From Staphylococcus hyicus (GTDB lineage Bacteria; Bacillota; Bacilli; Staphylococcales; Staphylococcaceae): a stretch of 64,000 bases of DNA. The notes beneath the pieces were generated by a model. It saw only the letters and a list, made by a program, of their open reading frames with translations. It did not search any database and was not told where the DNA came from. Below are positions 10,827-20,845 of the stretch, piece after piece (position 1 is the stretch's first letter; the number at the start of each line of letters is the position of its first letter). Location of the stretch: assembly GCF_000816085.1 (NCBI RefSeq), contig NZ_CP008747.1, positions 1,240,001-1,304,000 on the forward strand. Reading direction: 5' to 3'. A program made the translations under genes and the position numbers.

Positions 10827-11945
10827 ATGGCACAACTACAGAAAGGTTTAGAAGGTGTAATTGCAGCAGAGACAAAGATTAGTTCAATCATCGATAGTCA
10901 GTTAACGTACGCTGGTTATGATATTGATGATTTAGCTGAAAATGCTTTGTTTGAAGAAGTGATGTTCCTTCTTTGGAATTACCGATTACCAAATAAAGAA
11001 GAACTACAGGAACTAAAAGATAAATTACACCATTATATGACGCTTAATCCACGTATGTATAGTCATTTTGAAGAATATACGACGGATGAAGTGCATCCAA
11101 TGACTGCTTTACGTACGTCTGTATCTTATTTAGCGCACTTTGATGATAACGCGGATGATAATGACGAAAATGCATTATATGAGCGTGGTATCCGCATTCA
11201 ATCCAAAATAGCGTCATTAGTCACATCTTTTGCACGTGTGCGTGAAGGGAAAAAACCTGTGAAACCGGATACATCATTATCTTATGCAGCTAACTTTTTA
11301 TATATGTTAAAAGGGGAAAAACCAACTGATGTAGAGGTTGAAGGTTTCAACAAAGCGTTAATTTTACATGCTGATCATGAATTGAATGCATCTGCATTTA
11401 CAGCACGTTGTGCGGTATCATCAATGTCTGATATGTATTCAGGTATAACAGCTGCTGTAGGCTCTTTAAAAGGACCATTACACGGTGGCGCGAATGAACG
11501 CGTTATGAAAATGTTGACTGAAATTGGCTCCATAGAGAATGTTGAACCATACTTGAAAAAAGCATTTGAAAATAAAGAGAAAATAATGGGGTTTGGTCAC
11601 CGCGTTTATAAAAATGGGGATCCTCGAGCAAAATACTTAAAAGAAATGAGTCATAAGATTACTGAAGAAACAGGTCAAAGTGAATTGTTCGAGATTTCAC
11701 TCAAAATAGCAGAAATTGTGAAAAAAGAAAAAGGACTATTACCTAACGTCGATTTCTATAGTGCGACAGTGTATCATAGTATGGGTATCGATCACGATTT
11801 ATTTACACCAATTTTTGCAGTAAGCCGTACTTCTGGTTGGGTTGCGCATATTTTAGAACAACTTCGCAACAATCGAATTATGCGTCCTCGTGCAACGTAT
11901 ATTGGTGAAACAAATCGCACATATACACCGATTGAAGCACGTTAA
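10827..11945 (+). CDS. citZ: Citrate synthase
   Basis: The 372-residue protein condenses oxaloacetate and acetyl-CoA at the entry of the TCA cycle. Catalytic signatures are present: KGPLHGGANERV with its histidine, MGFGHRVYK, and the aspartate in NVDFYSATVYHSMG. The start at 10827 (MAQLQKGLEG) is chosen because AAAGGGGA lies about 8 nt before it and because the upstream in-frame ATG coincides with the predicted transcription start. icd follows 49 nt later, forming the usual citZ-icd pair for 2-oxoglutarate synthesis. The size fits the small Gram-positive (type II-like) enzyme. Confidence 0.97.
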   Translation: MAQLQKGLEGVIAAETKISSIIDSQLTYAGYDIDDLAENALFEEVMFLLWNYRLPNKEELQELKDKLHHYMTLNPRMYSHFEEYTTDEVHPMTALRTSVSYLAHFDDNADDNDENALYERGIRIQSKIASLVTSFARVREGKKPVKPDTSLSYAANFLYMLKGEKPTDVEVEGFNKALILHADHELNASAFTARCAVSSMSDMYSGITAAVGSLKGPLHGGANERVMKMLTEIGSIENVEPYLKKAFENKEKIMGFGHRVYKNGDPRAKYLKEMSHKITEETGQSELFEISLKIAEIVKKEKGLLPNVDFYSATVYHSMGIDHDLFTPIFAVSRTSGWVAHILEQLRNNRIMRPRATYIGETNRTYTPIEAR

Positions 11946-11994
11946 TTGATCCATTTTACGAGTAGATATTTAAAATCATGGAGGGTACTTTATA

Positions 11995-13257
11995 ATGAGT
12001 GAAAAAATTGTTAAAACAGCTGATGGTTTAAACGTACCAAATCAACCAATCGTTCCGTTTATTATCGGTGATGGCATTGGCCCAGATATTTGGAAAGCAG
12101 CGAGTCGTGTCATCGATGAGGCAGTAAAAAAAGCTTATAATGGCGACAAAGCAATTTCTTGGAAAGAAGTATTAGCCGGGCAAAAAGCATTCGACCAAAC
12201 AGGTGAGTGGTTACCGCAAGAAACACTCGATACGATAAAGGAATATCTGATTGCAATCAAAGGACCATTAACAACACCAATTGGTGGAGGTATTCGTTCA
12301 CTTAACGTTGCTTTACGCCAAGAGTTAGATTTGTTTACATGTTTGCGCCCAGTACGTTGGTTCCAAGGTGTCCCATCACCAGTTAAAAATCCACAGGATA
12401 CAGATATGGTTATTTTTCGAGAAAATACAGAGGATATTTACGCTGGGATTGAATTTAAAGAAGGTACAGCTGATGTTAAAAAAGTCATAGACTTCTTACA
12501 AAATGAAATGGGTGCTAAAAATATTCGTTTTCCTGAAACGTCTGGAATTGGGATTAAACCTGTTTCTAAAGAAGGAACTGAGCGATTAGTACGAGCTGCG
12601 ATTCAATATGCAATAGACAATAACCGTAAATCAGTAACTCTTGTGCATAAAGGCAATATTATGAAATTCACTGAAGGTGCCTTTAAGCAATGGGGCTATG
12701 ACTTGGCTGAACGTGAATTTGGAGATAAAGTTTTTACATGGCAACAATACGATAGAATTGTTGAGGAGAAAGGTAAAGATGAAGCCAATGCGCGCCAGGA
12801 AGAAGCGGAAAGAAATGGCAAAATTATTATTAAAGATTCCATTGCGGATATTTTCCTACAACAAATATTAACACGTCCGTCTGATCATGATGTAGTTGCA
12901 ACAATGAACTTAAACGGAGATTATATTTCTGATGCATTAGCGGCTCAAGTTGGTGGGATTGGAATTGCACCAGGTGCAAACATCAACTATGAAACTGGAC
13001 ATGCTATTTTCGAGGCAACACATGGTACGGCACCAAAATACGCTGACCTTGACAAAGTAAATCCATCATCTGTTTTATTATCTGGTGTCCTACTTCTAGA
13101 ACACTTAGGTTGGCAAGAAGCTGCCGACTTAATCACTGCATCTGTTGAGAAAACGATTGCTTCTAAAGTAGTGACTTATGATTTTGCACGTTTAATGGAA
13201 GGTGCAACAGAAGTAAAAACTTCAGAGTTTGCAGATGAATTAATTAAAAACCTATAG
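11995..13257 (+). CDS. icd: Isocitrate dehydrogenase (NADP+)
   Basis: Icd (420 aa) oxidatively decarboxylates isocitrate to 2-oxoglutarate with NADP+. Seen: [11 protein letters not shown] at the N-terminus, the substrate serine in [13 protein letters not shown] (about 100), CLRPVRW, the [11 protein letters not shown] loop and the [15 protein letters not shown] cofactor segment (about 340) with the K and Y positions characteristic of NADP enzymes. The SD GGAGGG is about 9 nt upstream. No isocitrate dehydrogenase kinase gene is nearby. It is the last gene of the citZ-icd operon. Confidence 0.97.
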   Translation: MSEKIVKTADGLNVPNQPIVPFIIGDGIGPDIWKAASRVIDEAVKKAYNGDKAISWKEVLAGQKAFDQTGEWLPQETLDTIKEYLIAIKGPLTTPIGGGIRSLNVALRQELDLFTCLRPVRWFQGVPSPVKNPQDTDMVIFRENTEDIYAGIEFKEGTADVKKVIDFLQNEMGAKNIRFPETSGIGIKPVSKEGTERLVRAAIQYAIDNNRKSVTLVHKGNIMKFTEGAFKQWGYDLAEREFGDKVFTWQQYDRIVEEKGKDEANARQEEAERNGKIIIKDSIADIFLQQILTRPSDHDVVATMNLNGDYISDALAAQVGGIGIAPGANINYETGHAIFEATHGTAPKYADLDKVNPSSVLLSGVLLLEHLGWQEAADLITASVEKTIASKVVTYDFARLMEGATEVKTSEFADELIKNL

Positions 13258-13293
13258 ATTTCAAAGGTGAAAGTTAATATTCTAAACATTTAT

Positions 13294-13325
13294 CCAGGTG
13301 GAGCGTGAGATGCTTCACCTGGTTT
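13294..13325 (+). terminator. Terminator-like hairpin after icd
   Basis: CCAGGTGGAGC / GCTTCACCTGG forms an 11-bp stem with one wobble and a 7-nt loop. The T tail (TTTAAGTT) is weak. It ends citZ-icd before phoP. Confidence 0.65.
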
Positions 13326-13516
13326 AAGTTATGAATGTTTTTTATAGTCCAAGCTCGACCATGGTCATTCAATCTAAATCAGTTTTAATGAATTTATATG
13401 ATTATACATTCATGGCACACATTAAAAATGTTGGGAAACGATGATAAATTGTAATGTGCTGGGTATATATGAAGAGAAGCATGAAACGGGTTTGTAATAT
13501 TTGTTAATGCATTATG

Positions 13517-13574
13517 AAGTTATTGTAAAGTTACTTAATAACATATTATTTTTAAGTTCGTTTTAAGTTATAAT
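13517..13574 (+). promoter_or_regulatory. phoP promoter with 11-bp-phased direct repeats
   Basis: A perfect TATAAT (13569-13574) has no good -35. Upstream lie two pairs of AAGTT repeats, each pair spaced exactly 11 bp (13517 and 13528; 13554 and 13565). OmpR-family regulators such as PhoP bind tandem hexamers on an 11-bp period, so autoregulation is a fair inference. The motif is not the textbook TTAACA, hence the moderate confidence. Confidence 0.5.
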
Positions 13575-13604
13575 GAACTTAATTATACATAGGAGGTACG
13601 TTTA

Positions 13605-14309
13605 ATGGTGCAAAGAGTGCTCGTAGTAGATGATGAACAATCGATTGTCACACTACTTAAATACAATCTTGAACAAGCAGGGTATATTGTTGAAATCGCT
13701 CAAGATGGCGAAGAAGCCATTCAGAAAGAAAAAGAAACGAAACCTGATTTAATCGTATTAGATGTGATGTTACCTAAAAAAGATGGTATCGAAGTATGTA
13801 AAACAATTCGTTCTGACAAAAATCAGGTTCCAATATTAATGCTAACAGCAAAAGATGATGAATTTGATCGTGTTCTAGGATTAGAATTGGGTGCTGATGA
13901 CTACATGACGAAGCCTTTCTCTCCTAGGGAAGTTGTTGCAAGAGTTAAAGCGATTTTACGTCGATCCTCTCAATTTGAAACAACGCGCGTCGACGAAGAT
14001 GATGAAGATATTGTAATTGGTCCAATCCGTATTAGACCGGATTATTTTGAAGTATACCGTAATGATGATTTATTGGAATTAACACCTAAAGAATTTGAAT
14101 TGTTATTGTATCTCGTAGAGCGACAAGGTCGTGTGATTACAAGAGAACATATGTTGAATTCTGTATGGAATTATGAATTTGCTGGTGATTCACGTATTGT
14201 TGATGTACACATCAGTCATTTACGTGACAAACTTGAAGAAAACCCTAAACAACCACAGTTTATTAAGACAGTGAGAGGACTGGGTTACAAATTGGAGCGA
14301 CCAAAATAA
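13605..14309 (+). CDS. phoP: PhoP response regulator (phosphate response)
   Basis: PhoP (234 aa) is an OmpR/PhoB-family DNA-binding response regulator. The receiver domain (1-120) has the acidic pocket VVDDEQ with D9/D10, the phosphoacceptor D53 in LIVLDVMLP, the T of MLTAKDD and K of DDYMTKPFSP. The winged-helix effector (about 135-234) has LTPKEFELLLYL and RTVRGLGYKLE-type wing residues. The SD AGGAGG precedes the ATG. phoR starts on the next base after the stop. Naming as PhoP rests on the citZ-icd-phoPR-polA order as well as on the domains. Confidence 0.95.
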   Translation: MVQRVLVVDDEQSIVTLLKYNLEQAGYIVEIAQDGEEAIQKEKETKPDLIVLDVMLPKKDGIEVCKTIRSDKNQVPILMLTAKDDEFDRVLGLELGADDYMTKPFSPREVVARVKAILRRSSQFETTRVDEDDEDIVIGPIRIRPDYFEVYRNDDLLELTPKEFELLLYLVERQGRVITREHMLNSVWNYEFAGDSRIVDVHISHLRDKLEENPKQPQFIKTVRGLGYKLERPK

Positions 14310-16010
14310 ATGATAAAGTTTTATCATAAGTTATTAATTATACTTACAACAATCACTGTTGTAAGTTTTCTTATATTAGGTTTTATCGTTCATAATTCTA
14401 TATATACGATTTCTGTAGACCATCAAAAACGAGAATTACTCAAACACTCAAAACAAATCATCCAACTTAATCAATCACATAATGAGGCACGTATTCATGA
14501 CATTGCTGAAACGTACCAAGCGAATATACGAATCATACAAAATGGGAAAATGAACAACGTCACGACTACAAAAGAATTTGAGATTGAAAAAAGACAAGAT
14601 GAACTTATAAGACAACTTAAATCTGAAAATCCTGTTTATATTTTAGATGGTAAAGCAGGTGAATACTTGTTTGGTATTCACCATCAACATACCACGCTTT
14701 TAATAAGCGGAAAATATGATACGGTTTATGATTTACAGATGCAATTTTGGAAGTATTTAATTTTAATTGGTATCGTTATTATTGCATTAATTTTCTTCAC
14801 AGTACGTTATATTAATCGCACGTATATTCAACCGATTAATGAGGTGTCATATGCTGCGTCTTTATTAACTCAAGGGAATTATAAAGTACGTATTCCTGAG
14901 AGTAGCGTGAAAGAAACGCGTGAGCTATACGTAACAATCAATGTGCTAGCTAGAAGGCTTGAACGTTTAAATAGCGAGCAAAAAATTCAACGCAATCGAC
15001 TTGTAACGACATTGGAAAATATTCCAAGCGCAGTTTTAATGATAGATAAACATGGAAAAATCGTTGTTGCAAACAAAACGTTTTATGAGATTTTTAATGA
15101 GACTAAAAATGTTGAACATCAAAACTATGAAAAATTCTTACATCCAACATTGAAAAAACTTGTAGTTGAAGGTTTCCGCACAGAAAAACCTGTATATGAC
15201 CAAGTGGAACTCCAATTGAGCTTAATACATCAAAAGTTTTTTGATACGTCATGTGTTCCGATTTTAACGAGAACGAAAAAACGATTACAAGGGATGGTTA
15301 TTGTTCTCCATGATATTACACAATTGAAAAAATTAGAGAATTTAAGGCGAGATTTTGTGGCAAATGTCTCTCATGAATTAAAAACACCAATAACCTCGAT
15401 GAAAGGTTTTACTGAAACACTTTTAGATGGTGCTAAAAATGACGAAGCATCTTTAGACATGTTCTTAAATATTATGTTGAAAGAATCTAACCGTATTCAA
15501 TCACTTGTTGATGATTTATTGGACTTATCAAAAATTGAACAAAATACCGCCCTTGACAAACATCAAATCAATTTATCTCAAGTTGCAAACAATGCGCTCG
15601 CGATGATTCAGCCATTAGCAAACGATAAAAACATTGATTTAATTGATGAAATTGATGACAAGGTAACTGCTTTAGCCGACGAAACGAAAATGTCACAGGT
15701 AATCGTGAACTTGCTGTCCAATGCTGTAAATTATTCGCCTCCAGATAAAACCATAACATTACGTGTGTTTGAAGATGCGAAATATAAGGTGATAGAGGTT
15801 ATCGATGAAGGTATAGGTATTGCCGAAGAAGAAACAGGGCGCATTTTCGAACGATTTTATCGTGTAGATAAAGCGCGCAGCCGTGAATCAGGTGGAACTG
15901 GTCTTGGTTTATCCATTACGAAACACATCGTTGAAGGCTATCAAGGTATTATTGAGGTGGAAAGCGAAATAGGGAAAGGCTCTACATTTAGAGTTCAATT
16001 ACCAGAATAA
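14310..16010 (+). CDS. phoR: PhoR sensor histidine kinase
   Basis: PhoR (566 aa) is a membrane histidine kinase that phosphorylates PhoP. Order: TM1 (about 8-28), an extracytoplasmic sensor of about 120 residues, TM2 (about 148-165), HAMP linker, PAS domain (about 225-330), HisKA with the phosphoacceptor in NVSHELKTPITS (about 354), and the ATPase with N box (VNLLSNAVNYSP), G1 (DEGIGI), F (FERFYRVDKAR) and G2 (GGTGLGLSI). The start codon abuts the phoP stop, so translation is coupled; the SD GGAG lies in the phoP 3' end. A terminator follows. Confidence 0.95.
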   Translation: MIKFYHKLLIILTTITVVSFLILGFIVHNSIYTISVDHQKRELLKHSKQIIQLNQSHNEARIHDIAETYQANIRIIQNGKMNNVTTTKEFEIEKRQDELIRQLKSENPVYILDGKAGEYLFGIHHQHTTLLISGKYDTVYDLQMQFWKYLILIGIVIIALIFFTVRYINRTYIQPINEVSYAASLLTQGNYKVRIPESSVKETRELYVTINVLARRLERLNSEQKIQRNRLVTTLENIPSAVLMIDKHGKIVVANKTFYEIFNETKNVEHQNYEKFLHPTLKKLVVEGFRTEKPVYDQVELQLSLIHQKFFDTSCVPILTRTKKRLQGMVIVLHDITQLKKLENLRRDFVANVSHELKTPITSMKGFTETLLDGAKNDEASLDMFLNIMLKESNRIQSLVDDLLDLSKIEQNTALDKHQINLSQVANNALAMIQPLANDKNIDLIDEIDDKVTALADETKMSQVIVNLLSNAVNYSPPDKTITLRVFEDAKYKVIEVIDEGIGIAEEETGRIFERFYRVDKARSRESGGTGLGLSITKHIVEGYQGIIEVESEIGKGSTFRVQLPE

Positions 16011-16055
16011 TGTCGAATAACAGGGATAGTACACAGTACTCTGTTAATCAAAAAA

Positions 16056-16098
16056 GCCAACAAAGTTCTTGTACATGAACTTTGTTGGTTATATTTAT
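16056..16098 (+). terminator. Terminator after phoR
   Basis: A perfect 12-bp stem, CCAACAAAGTTC / GAACTTTGTTGG, with an 8-nt loop is preceded by an A run and followed by TTATATTTATAT. Confidence 0.85.
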
Positions 16099-16273
16099 AT
16101 ATAATTTTAGTCTTTACGCGGGAAAGGTAAATAAATTAAAACATCACTTTGATTGCTTCCTTAGCGAGATTTTTGAGGCAATAAGCCGAAAGTGAAAATT
16201 CCTTTTAAGGTAAGGCGCCTAGAAAAGTGAGAGGTTTGGAACAATTAAAATTTGATAAGATTTATGTCAATGT

Positions 16274-16326
16274 CCCGTTTCCTTTATCGTACTGAAATGG
16301 GTATTTAGAGCAGGATGTGATAAAAT
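16274..16326 (+). promoter_or_regulatory. polA upstream region with extended -10 and inverted repeat
   Basis: The gap between phoR and polA (344 nt) has no supportable ORF. It holds the phoR terminator, an 8-bp inverted repeat CCCGTTTC (16274-16281) / GAAATGGG (16294-16301), and an extended -10 TGATAAAAT ending at 16326 close to the polA SD. No clear -35 is seen, as is common with a TGn element. Confidence 0.4.
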
Positions 16327-16354
16327 AAATGCAAAGTAGCTAGGAGGGAACCAC

Positions 16355-18982
16355 GTGGAAAAATTAGTTTTAATTGATGGTAACAGTTTAAGCTTTAGAG
16401 CCTTTTATGCGTTGCCTTTATTACAAAACAAGTCAGGTATTCACACGAATGCCGTTTATGGCTTCGCACGCTTATTAGAAAAAATTATAAAAGAAGAATC
16501 ACCCACACATTTTCTAGTTGCATTTGATGCTGGTAAAACAACATTCCGACATGAAACATACAAAGAATATAAAGGAGGGAGACAAAAAACACCCCCTGAA
16601 CTCAGTGAGCAATTTCCTTATATTCGACAATTGTTAGATGCTTATAAGATTAAACGGTATGAATTGGAGAATTACGAAGCTGATGATATTATCGGGACGT
16701 TAAGCCGCGAAGCAGACCGACAAGGGTTAAAAACCATCATCATTACAGGTGATCGTGATTTGACGCAACTTGCGACGGACAATGTGACCATTTATTACAC
16801 AAAAAAAGGGATTACTGATGTCGATCATTATTCTCCGGCATTTATTTCAGAACAGTATGGCGGTCTAACACCAGATCAAATACGTGATTTAAAAGGGTTA
16901 ATGGGAGATGCCTCTGACAATATTCCTGGTGTAGCTGGCGTTGGTGAAAAAACTGCTTTAAAGTTATTACATCAATTTAAAACTATTGAAGGTGTTTATG
17001 ATAATCTAGATCAAATCAGTGGAAAGAAATTAAAAGAAAAATTAGAAACAAGTCAAGCGGATGCATTCATGAGTAAACGATTAGCAACTATAAATTGTGA
17101 AAGTCCAATTTCAGTTACGATTGACGATACCAAACGACCTACATCGATCGATGAATCAGATAAAATAGAGTTATTTAAAACACTGGAATTCCGTCAATTG
17201 TTAGATGATATTGATGTTAAAGCAAATCAACCTACCATTCAAAAATCATATCAAATCTTGACGGATTTTGAAGGGATTAATTTTGATGCACTTGACGCGG
17301 CACCGCTTCATATTGAAATTGATGGAGACAATTACTTAAAAAATGACATTTTGAAGATTGGCATAAAAATTGATCAACATTATGTTGTTATTAATGCACT
17401 CCAGATTAAAGCCTATCCTACGTTTGTGCAGTGGTTAGAAAGTGATGAAACAGCAAAATATGTTTTTGATGCTAAAAAAACTTACGTTGCATGCAAACGT
17501 TTAGGTATCGATATTAAAAATATGGTGTTTGACACGATGCTAGCAAGTTATTTAATTGATCCTTCTCAGACGATAGAGGATGTAGCATCCGTTTCGTCAA
17601 TGTATGAAGGAACAGCTGTGCAAGACCGTGTTGCTGTTTACGGTAAAGGGAAGAATTACCATATTCCAGATGATGCTACACTATCACACCATATTGCAAC
17701 TATCTTAGATGCCATTGAAATCATACAACCTATTATGAAAGAAAAGTTGAATGCACATGAACAATTGGCTTTGTTGACAGATATTGAACTCCCATTAGCG
17801 CTCATTTTAGGAGAAATGGAAATCACAGGTATATATACAGATGTGGCTACACTTCAAACAATGGAATCAGATCTTCAAACAAAACTTAACAAACTTATTT
17901 TGGACATTCATGAGCAAGCTGGAGAGACATTTAATATCAATTCTCCTAAACAACTTGGTGTTATTTTATTTGAAAAATTAGAGTTACCTGTCATTAAAAA
18001 GACAAAAACAGGCTATTCGACAGCTGTTGATGTTTTAGAAAAATTACAAGGACAACATGAAATTATCGATTTGATATTACAATACCGAACACTTTCTAAG
18101 TTACAATCGACATATGTTGAAGGTTTGCAAAAAGTGATATCTGAAGATCAACGTATTCACACGCGCTTTAATCAAACTTTGGCACAAACAGGTCGATTAT
18201 CATCGGTAGACCCTAATTTACAAAATATTCCTATTCGAATTGAAGAAGGTCGTAAAATTCGTAAAGCATTCAAATCATCTGATGAAAATAATGTTATTTT
18301 AGCAGCGGATTATTCTCAAATTGAACTGCGTGTGCTTGCGCATATTACAAAAGATCGCACTCTTCAAGACGCATTTATTAATGATGAAGATATTCACACA
18401 ACAACAGCGATGAAAGTCTTTAATGTTGAAGCTTCTGAAGTCACAGCACTAATGCGTCGCCAAGCGAAAGCTGTTAATTTTGGGATCGTATATGGTATTA
18501 GTGATTATGGTTTAAGTCAAAGTTTAGGGATTTCGCGAAAAGCAGCCAAACAATTTATAGATGATTATTTAAACCATTTTCCAGGTGTTAAGACATATAT
18601 GGAAGACATTGTTCAAGATGCTAAACAAGATGGGTATGTTGAAACATTATTAAAACGTCGTCGCTATATTCAAGATATCACGAGCCGTAATTTTAACAAA
18701 CGTGGTTTTGCGGAACGTACAGCGATGAATTCCCCTATTCAAGGGAGTGCAGCAGATATTATAAAATGTGCAATGGTCAAGTTAGATGAAGCGATGAAGC
18801 AGTCAGATTTTAACGCGACATTATTGTTGCAAGTACATGATGAATTAATATTTGAATTACCAAAAAATGAAGTGGAAGCGTTTAGTGAATTTGTTGAAGA
18901 TATTATGATTCACGCTTTAGAATTAGATGTACCGCTTCGTGTAGATTCCGATTACGGGAAAACGTGGTATGATGCGAAATAG
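16355..18982 (+). CDS. polA: DNA polymerase I
   Basis: PolA (875 aa) fills gaps and removes primers. The 5'-3' exonuclease domain (1-290) has DGNSLSFRAFYA, ADDIIGTL and the HhH segment GVAGVGEKTALKLL. The 3'-5' exonuclease domain (about 300-470) is vestigial: where proofreading enzymes have DTE the sequence reads IEIDGDN, as in Bacillus PolI, so proofreading is unlikely. The polymerase domain carries DYSQIELRVLAHI, RRQAKAVNFGIVYG and QVHDELIFE. Start is GTG at 16355 with AGGAGGG upstream. It heads a polA-mutM-coaE operon with a 15-nt gap before mutM. Confidence 0.98.
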   Translation: MEKLVLIDGNSLSFRAFYALPLLQNKSGIHTNAVYGFARLLEKIIKEESPTHFLVAFDAGKTTFRHETYKEYKGGRQKTPPELSEQFPYIRQLLDAYKIKRYELENYEADDIIGTLSREADRQGLKTIIITGDRDLTQLATDNVTIYYTKKGITDVDHYSPAFISEQYGGLTPDQIRDLKGLMGDASDNIPGVAGVGEKTALKLLHQFKTIEGVYDNLDQISGKKLKEKLETSQADAFMSKRLATINCESPISVTIDDTKRPTSIDESDKIELFKTLEFRQLLDDIDVKANQPTIQKSYQILTDFEGINFDALDAAPLHIEIDGDNYLKNDILKIGIKIDQHYVVINALQIKAYPTFVQWLESDETAKYVFDAKKTYVACKRLGIDIKNMVFDTMLASYLIDPSQTIEDVASVSSMYEGTAVQDRVAVYGKGKNYHIPDDATLSHHIATILDAIEIIQPIMKEKLNAHEQLALLTDIELPLALILGEMEITGIYTDVATLQTMESDLQTKLNKLILDIHEQAGETFNINSPKQLGVILFEKLELPVIKKTKTGYSTAVDVLEKLQGQHEIIDLILQYRTLSKLQSTYVEGLQKVISEDQRIHTRFNQTLAQTGRLSSVDPNLQNIPIRIEEGRKIRKAFKSSDENNVILAADYSQIELRVLAHITKDRTLQDAFINDEDIHTTTAMKVFNVEASEVTALMRRQAKAVNFGIVYGISDYGLSQSLGISRKAAKQFIDDYLNHFPGVKTYMEDIVQDAKQDGYVETLLKRRRYIQDITSRNFNKRGFAERTAMNSPIQGSAADIIKCAMVKLDEAMKQSDFNATLLLQVHDELIFELPKNEVEAFSEFVEDIMIHALELDVPLRVDSDYGKTWYDAK

Positions 18983-18997
18983 AAAGTAGGGAACACA

Positions 18998-19870
18998 TTG
19001 CCAGAATTACCAGAAGTTGAGCATGTAAAACGTGGGATTCAACCATTTATTGAAGGTGCCAAAATCGTCGATATTACCTTTTCTGATAGTATTATCGTAG
19101 GGAAAGCGCATGGAAAAGACACGATTATCAAAGGCATTAGTTTAGAATCATTCAAAACATATACATTAGGCTATACCATTAAGCACGTGTATCGCAGAAG
19201 TAAATATATACTTTTTGATATCGTGAATGATACGCAATATCGTCAATTGATTTCTCATTTAGGTATGGCGGGAGGATTTTTTGTCGTTAAAAAAATAGAA
19301 GATATTAATATCGCCAATTACCGAAAACATTGGCATGTAGTCTTTCATCTAGATAATGACTGGATACTCGTATATTCAGATATTAGACGTTTTGGTGAAA
19401 TAAGAAATGTTGAAAGTTTGGAAGCGTATCCATCTATTTTGGAGATTGCCCCTGAACCCTTTGATGCTGAAGCGTTACCGCATTATTTGGCACAATTTGA
19501 GGTAAATCGCTTTAAAAAAATGCCTATTAAGCGTATGATTTTAGAACATCGCGTGATTTCTGGGTGTGGTAATATTTATGCATGTGAAGCGTTGTTTAAT
19601 GCGAAAGTAAATCCACACCGTTTAGCACAAGATTTGTCACATGAAGAGCGCATTAACGTATTTCATTGTGTTGTAAAAGTCTTAGAAATGGGTATTTTAC
19701 ATGGAGGTACTAGTATTTCAGACTACGTTCATGCAGATGGTCAACGAGGAACAATGCAAAATAATTTGAAAGTATATAAGCAAAAAACATGTTCAGAATG
19801 TCAATGTACAATTGAAACTGCAATCATTGGTGGTCGAAATACACATTATTGTAAAAATTGTCAAACTTAA
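18998..19870 (+). CDS. mutM: Formamidopyrimidine-DNA glycosylase
   Basis: MutM/Fpg (290 aa) excises 8-oxoguanine and formamidopyrimidines and cleaves the AP site. The catalytic N-terminus is PELPEVE: the proline becomes residue 1 after removal of the initiator and forms the Schiff base, and the next glutamate is catalytic. The H2TH region includes ISGCGNIYACEALF, and the C-terminal zinc finger has CSECQCTI...CKNC with four cysteines. The start is TTG at 18998 with GTAGGG upstream, the only start that leaves the PELPE terminus intact. Co-transcribed with polA and coaE. Confidence 0.97.
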   Translation: MPELPEVEHVKRGIQPFIEGAKIVDITFSDSIIVGKAHGKDTIIKGISLESFKTYTLGYTIKHVYRRSKYILFDIVNDTQYRQLISHLGMAGGFFVVKKIEDINIANYRKHWHVVFHLDNDWILVYSDIRRFGEIRNVESLEAYPSILEIAPEPFDAEALPHYLAQFEVNRFKKMPIKRMILEHRVISGCGNIYACEALFNAKVNPHRLAQDLSHEERINVFHCVVKVLEMGILHGGTSISDYVHADGQRGTMQNNLKVYKQKTCSECQCTIETAIIGGRNTHYCKNCQT

Positions 19871-19885
19871 GGAAGAAGGTATGTT

Positions 19886-20494
19886 ATGTCGAAGGTCATT
19901 GGGTTAACAGGCGGGATTGCAACGGGTAAATCCACTGTCGCAGAACTTTTAAGAGCACACGGTTTTAAAATTGTAGATGCGGATAAGGCATCTAGAAAAG
20001 CTGTGGAAAAAGGTTCAGAAGGGTTAGCGCAAGTTTGTGCCGAATTTGGAGACCAAGCTTTAGATGAAAATGGTGAAATGAATCGTCATTATATTGGACA
20101 ACAAGTGTTCTATGATGATGTTAAACGTGAAAAATTAAATGCGATTATACATCCTATTGTAAGGACGCTTATGGAGTCGGAAAGAGATCAATATTTAGCT
20201 GAAGGCTATGACGTTGTAATGGACATCCCGTTACTATACGAAAATGGTCTTGAAAATACAGTTGATGAAGTATGGTTAGTTTATACGTCGCCAAGTATTC
20301 AAATTGATCGTCTTATGGAGCGAAATCAATTATCTATAGAGGATGCAAAAGCGCGCATATATAGTCAAATCTCTATCGATAAAAAGAGTCGCATGGCTGA
20401 TGTTGTTATTGATAATTTCGGTACAAAACTTGAACTAAAACAAAATCTTGAAGAAGTTTTAGCTAAAAAAGGCTATCTTAACGAAGTAGAATAG
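19886..20494 (+). CDS. coaE: Dephospho-CoA kinase
   Basis: CoaE (202 aa) carries out the last step of coenzyme A synthesis, phosphorylating the 3'-OH of dephospho-CoA. The P-loop is GGIATGKST near the start, followed by [10 protein letters not shown] with the catalytic aspartate, the CoA-domain segment HPIVR and the lid region [17 protein letters not shown]. It follows mutM by 15 nt with SD GGAAGAAGG and is closed by a strong terminator. Confidence 0.97.
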   Translation: MSKVIGLTGGIATGKSTVAELLRAHGFKIVDADKASRKAVEKGSEGLAQVCAEFGDQALDENGEMNRHYIGQQVFYDDVKREKLNAIIHPIVRTLMESERDQYLAEGYDVVMDIPLLYENGLENTVDEVWLVYTSPSIQIDRLMERNQLSIEDAKARIYSQISIDKKSRMADVVIDNFGTKLELKQNLEEVLAKKGYLNEVE

Positions 20495-20514
20495 ACAATT
20501 AAAATAAATGCAAT

Positions 20515-20557
20515 AACCAATAAAGTTCATCAACGGATGAATTTTATTGGTTTTTTT
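20515..20557 (+). terminator. Terminator after coaE
   Basis: AACCAATAAAGTTCATC / GATGAATTTTATTGGTT forms a 17-bp stem with one mismatch and a 3-nt loop, followed by seven T. Confidence 0.92.
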
Positions 20558-20695
20558 ATGCCATAAATTTGGCTGTCCTACATGCGTTATTAAGTAGACA
20601 CGATCAATTAATCTTCTAACAAACTTTAAAAAAGGGGGCGTAGGCGTAATCGCGTTTCATAAGTGTCTATAAATCACTAAAAAACGATTGCTTTT

Positions 20696-20770
20696 ATCAA
20701 ATTACATGTGATTTGATATGTTCGTAATGTGACACGTTATTATATTGGTGGCGTTTGCTTGCGCTGCCAA
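20696..20770. repeat. Palindrome and hairpin upstream of gapB
   Basis: The 330-nt coaE-gapB gap lacks a supportable ORF but is rich in dyads. A 22-bp near-perfect palindrome (one mismatched pair) lies at 20696-20717 with arms ATCAAAT / ATTTGAT around ACATGT. A second dyad, TTGGTGGCG (20745-20753) / CGCTGCCAA (20762-20770), pairs over 9 bp with two G-T wobbles and an 8-nt loop. Neither has a T run, so operators or an unannotated RNA are more likely than terminators. Confidence 0.5.
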
Positions 20771-20808
20771 AAATGAACAAATCACATTTTATAAGTAAAT
20801 TTTATTAG

Positions 20809-20845
20809 CGCAAACGGTTTCATTTTCGTTTAATTATGATATACT
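20809..20845 (+). promoter_or_regulatory. gapB promoter with overlapping candidate cre site
   Basis: TATACT (20840-20845) with TTTCAT (20818-20823) 16 nt upstream is a plausible promoter. The -35 overlaps 20809-20822 (CGCAAACGGTTTCA), which fits the CcpA consensus TGWNANCGNTNWCA except at positions 1 and 3. A repressor bound there would block RNA polymerase, matching the known glucose repression of gluconeogenic gapB in staphylococci. Confidence 0.5.
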
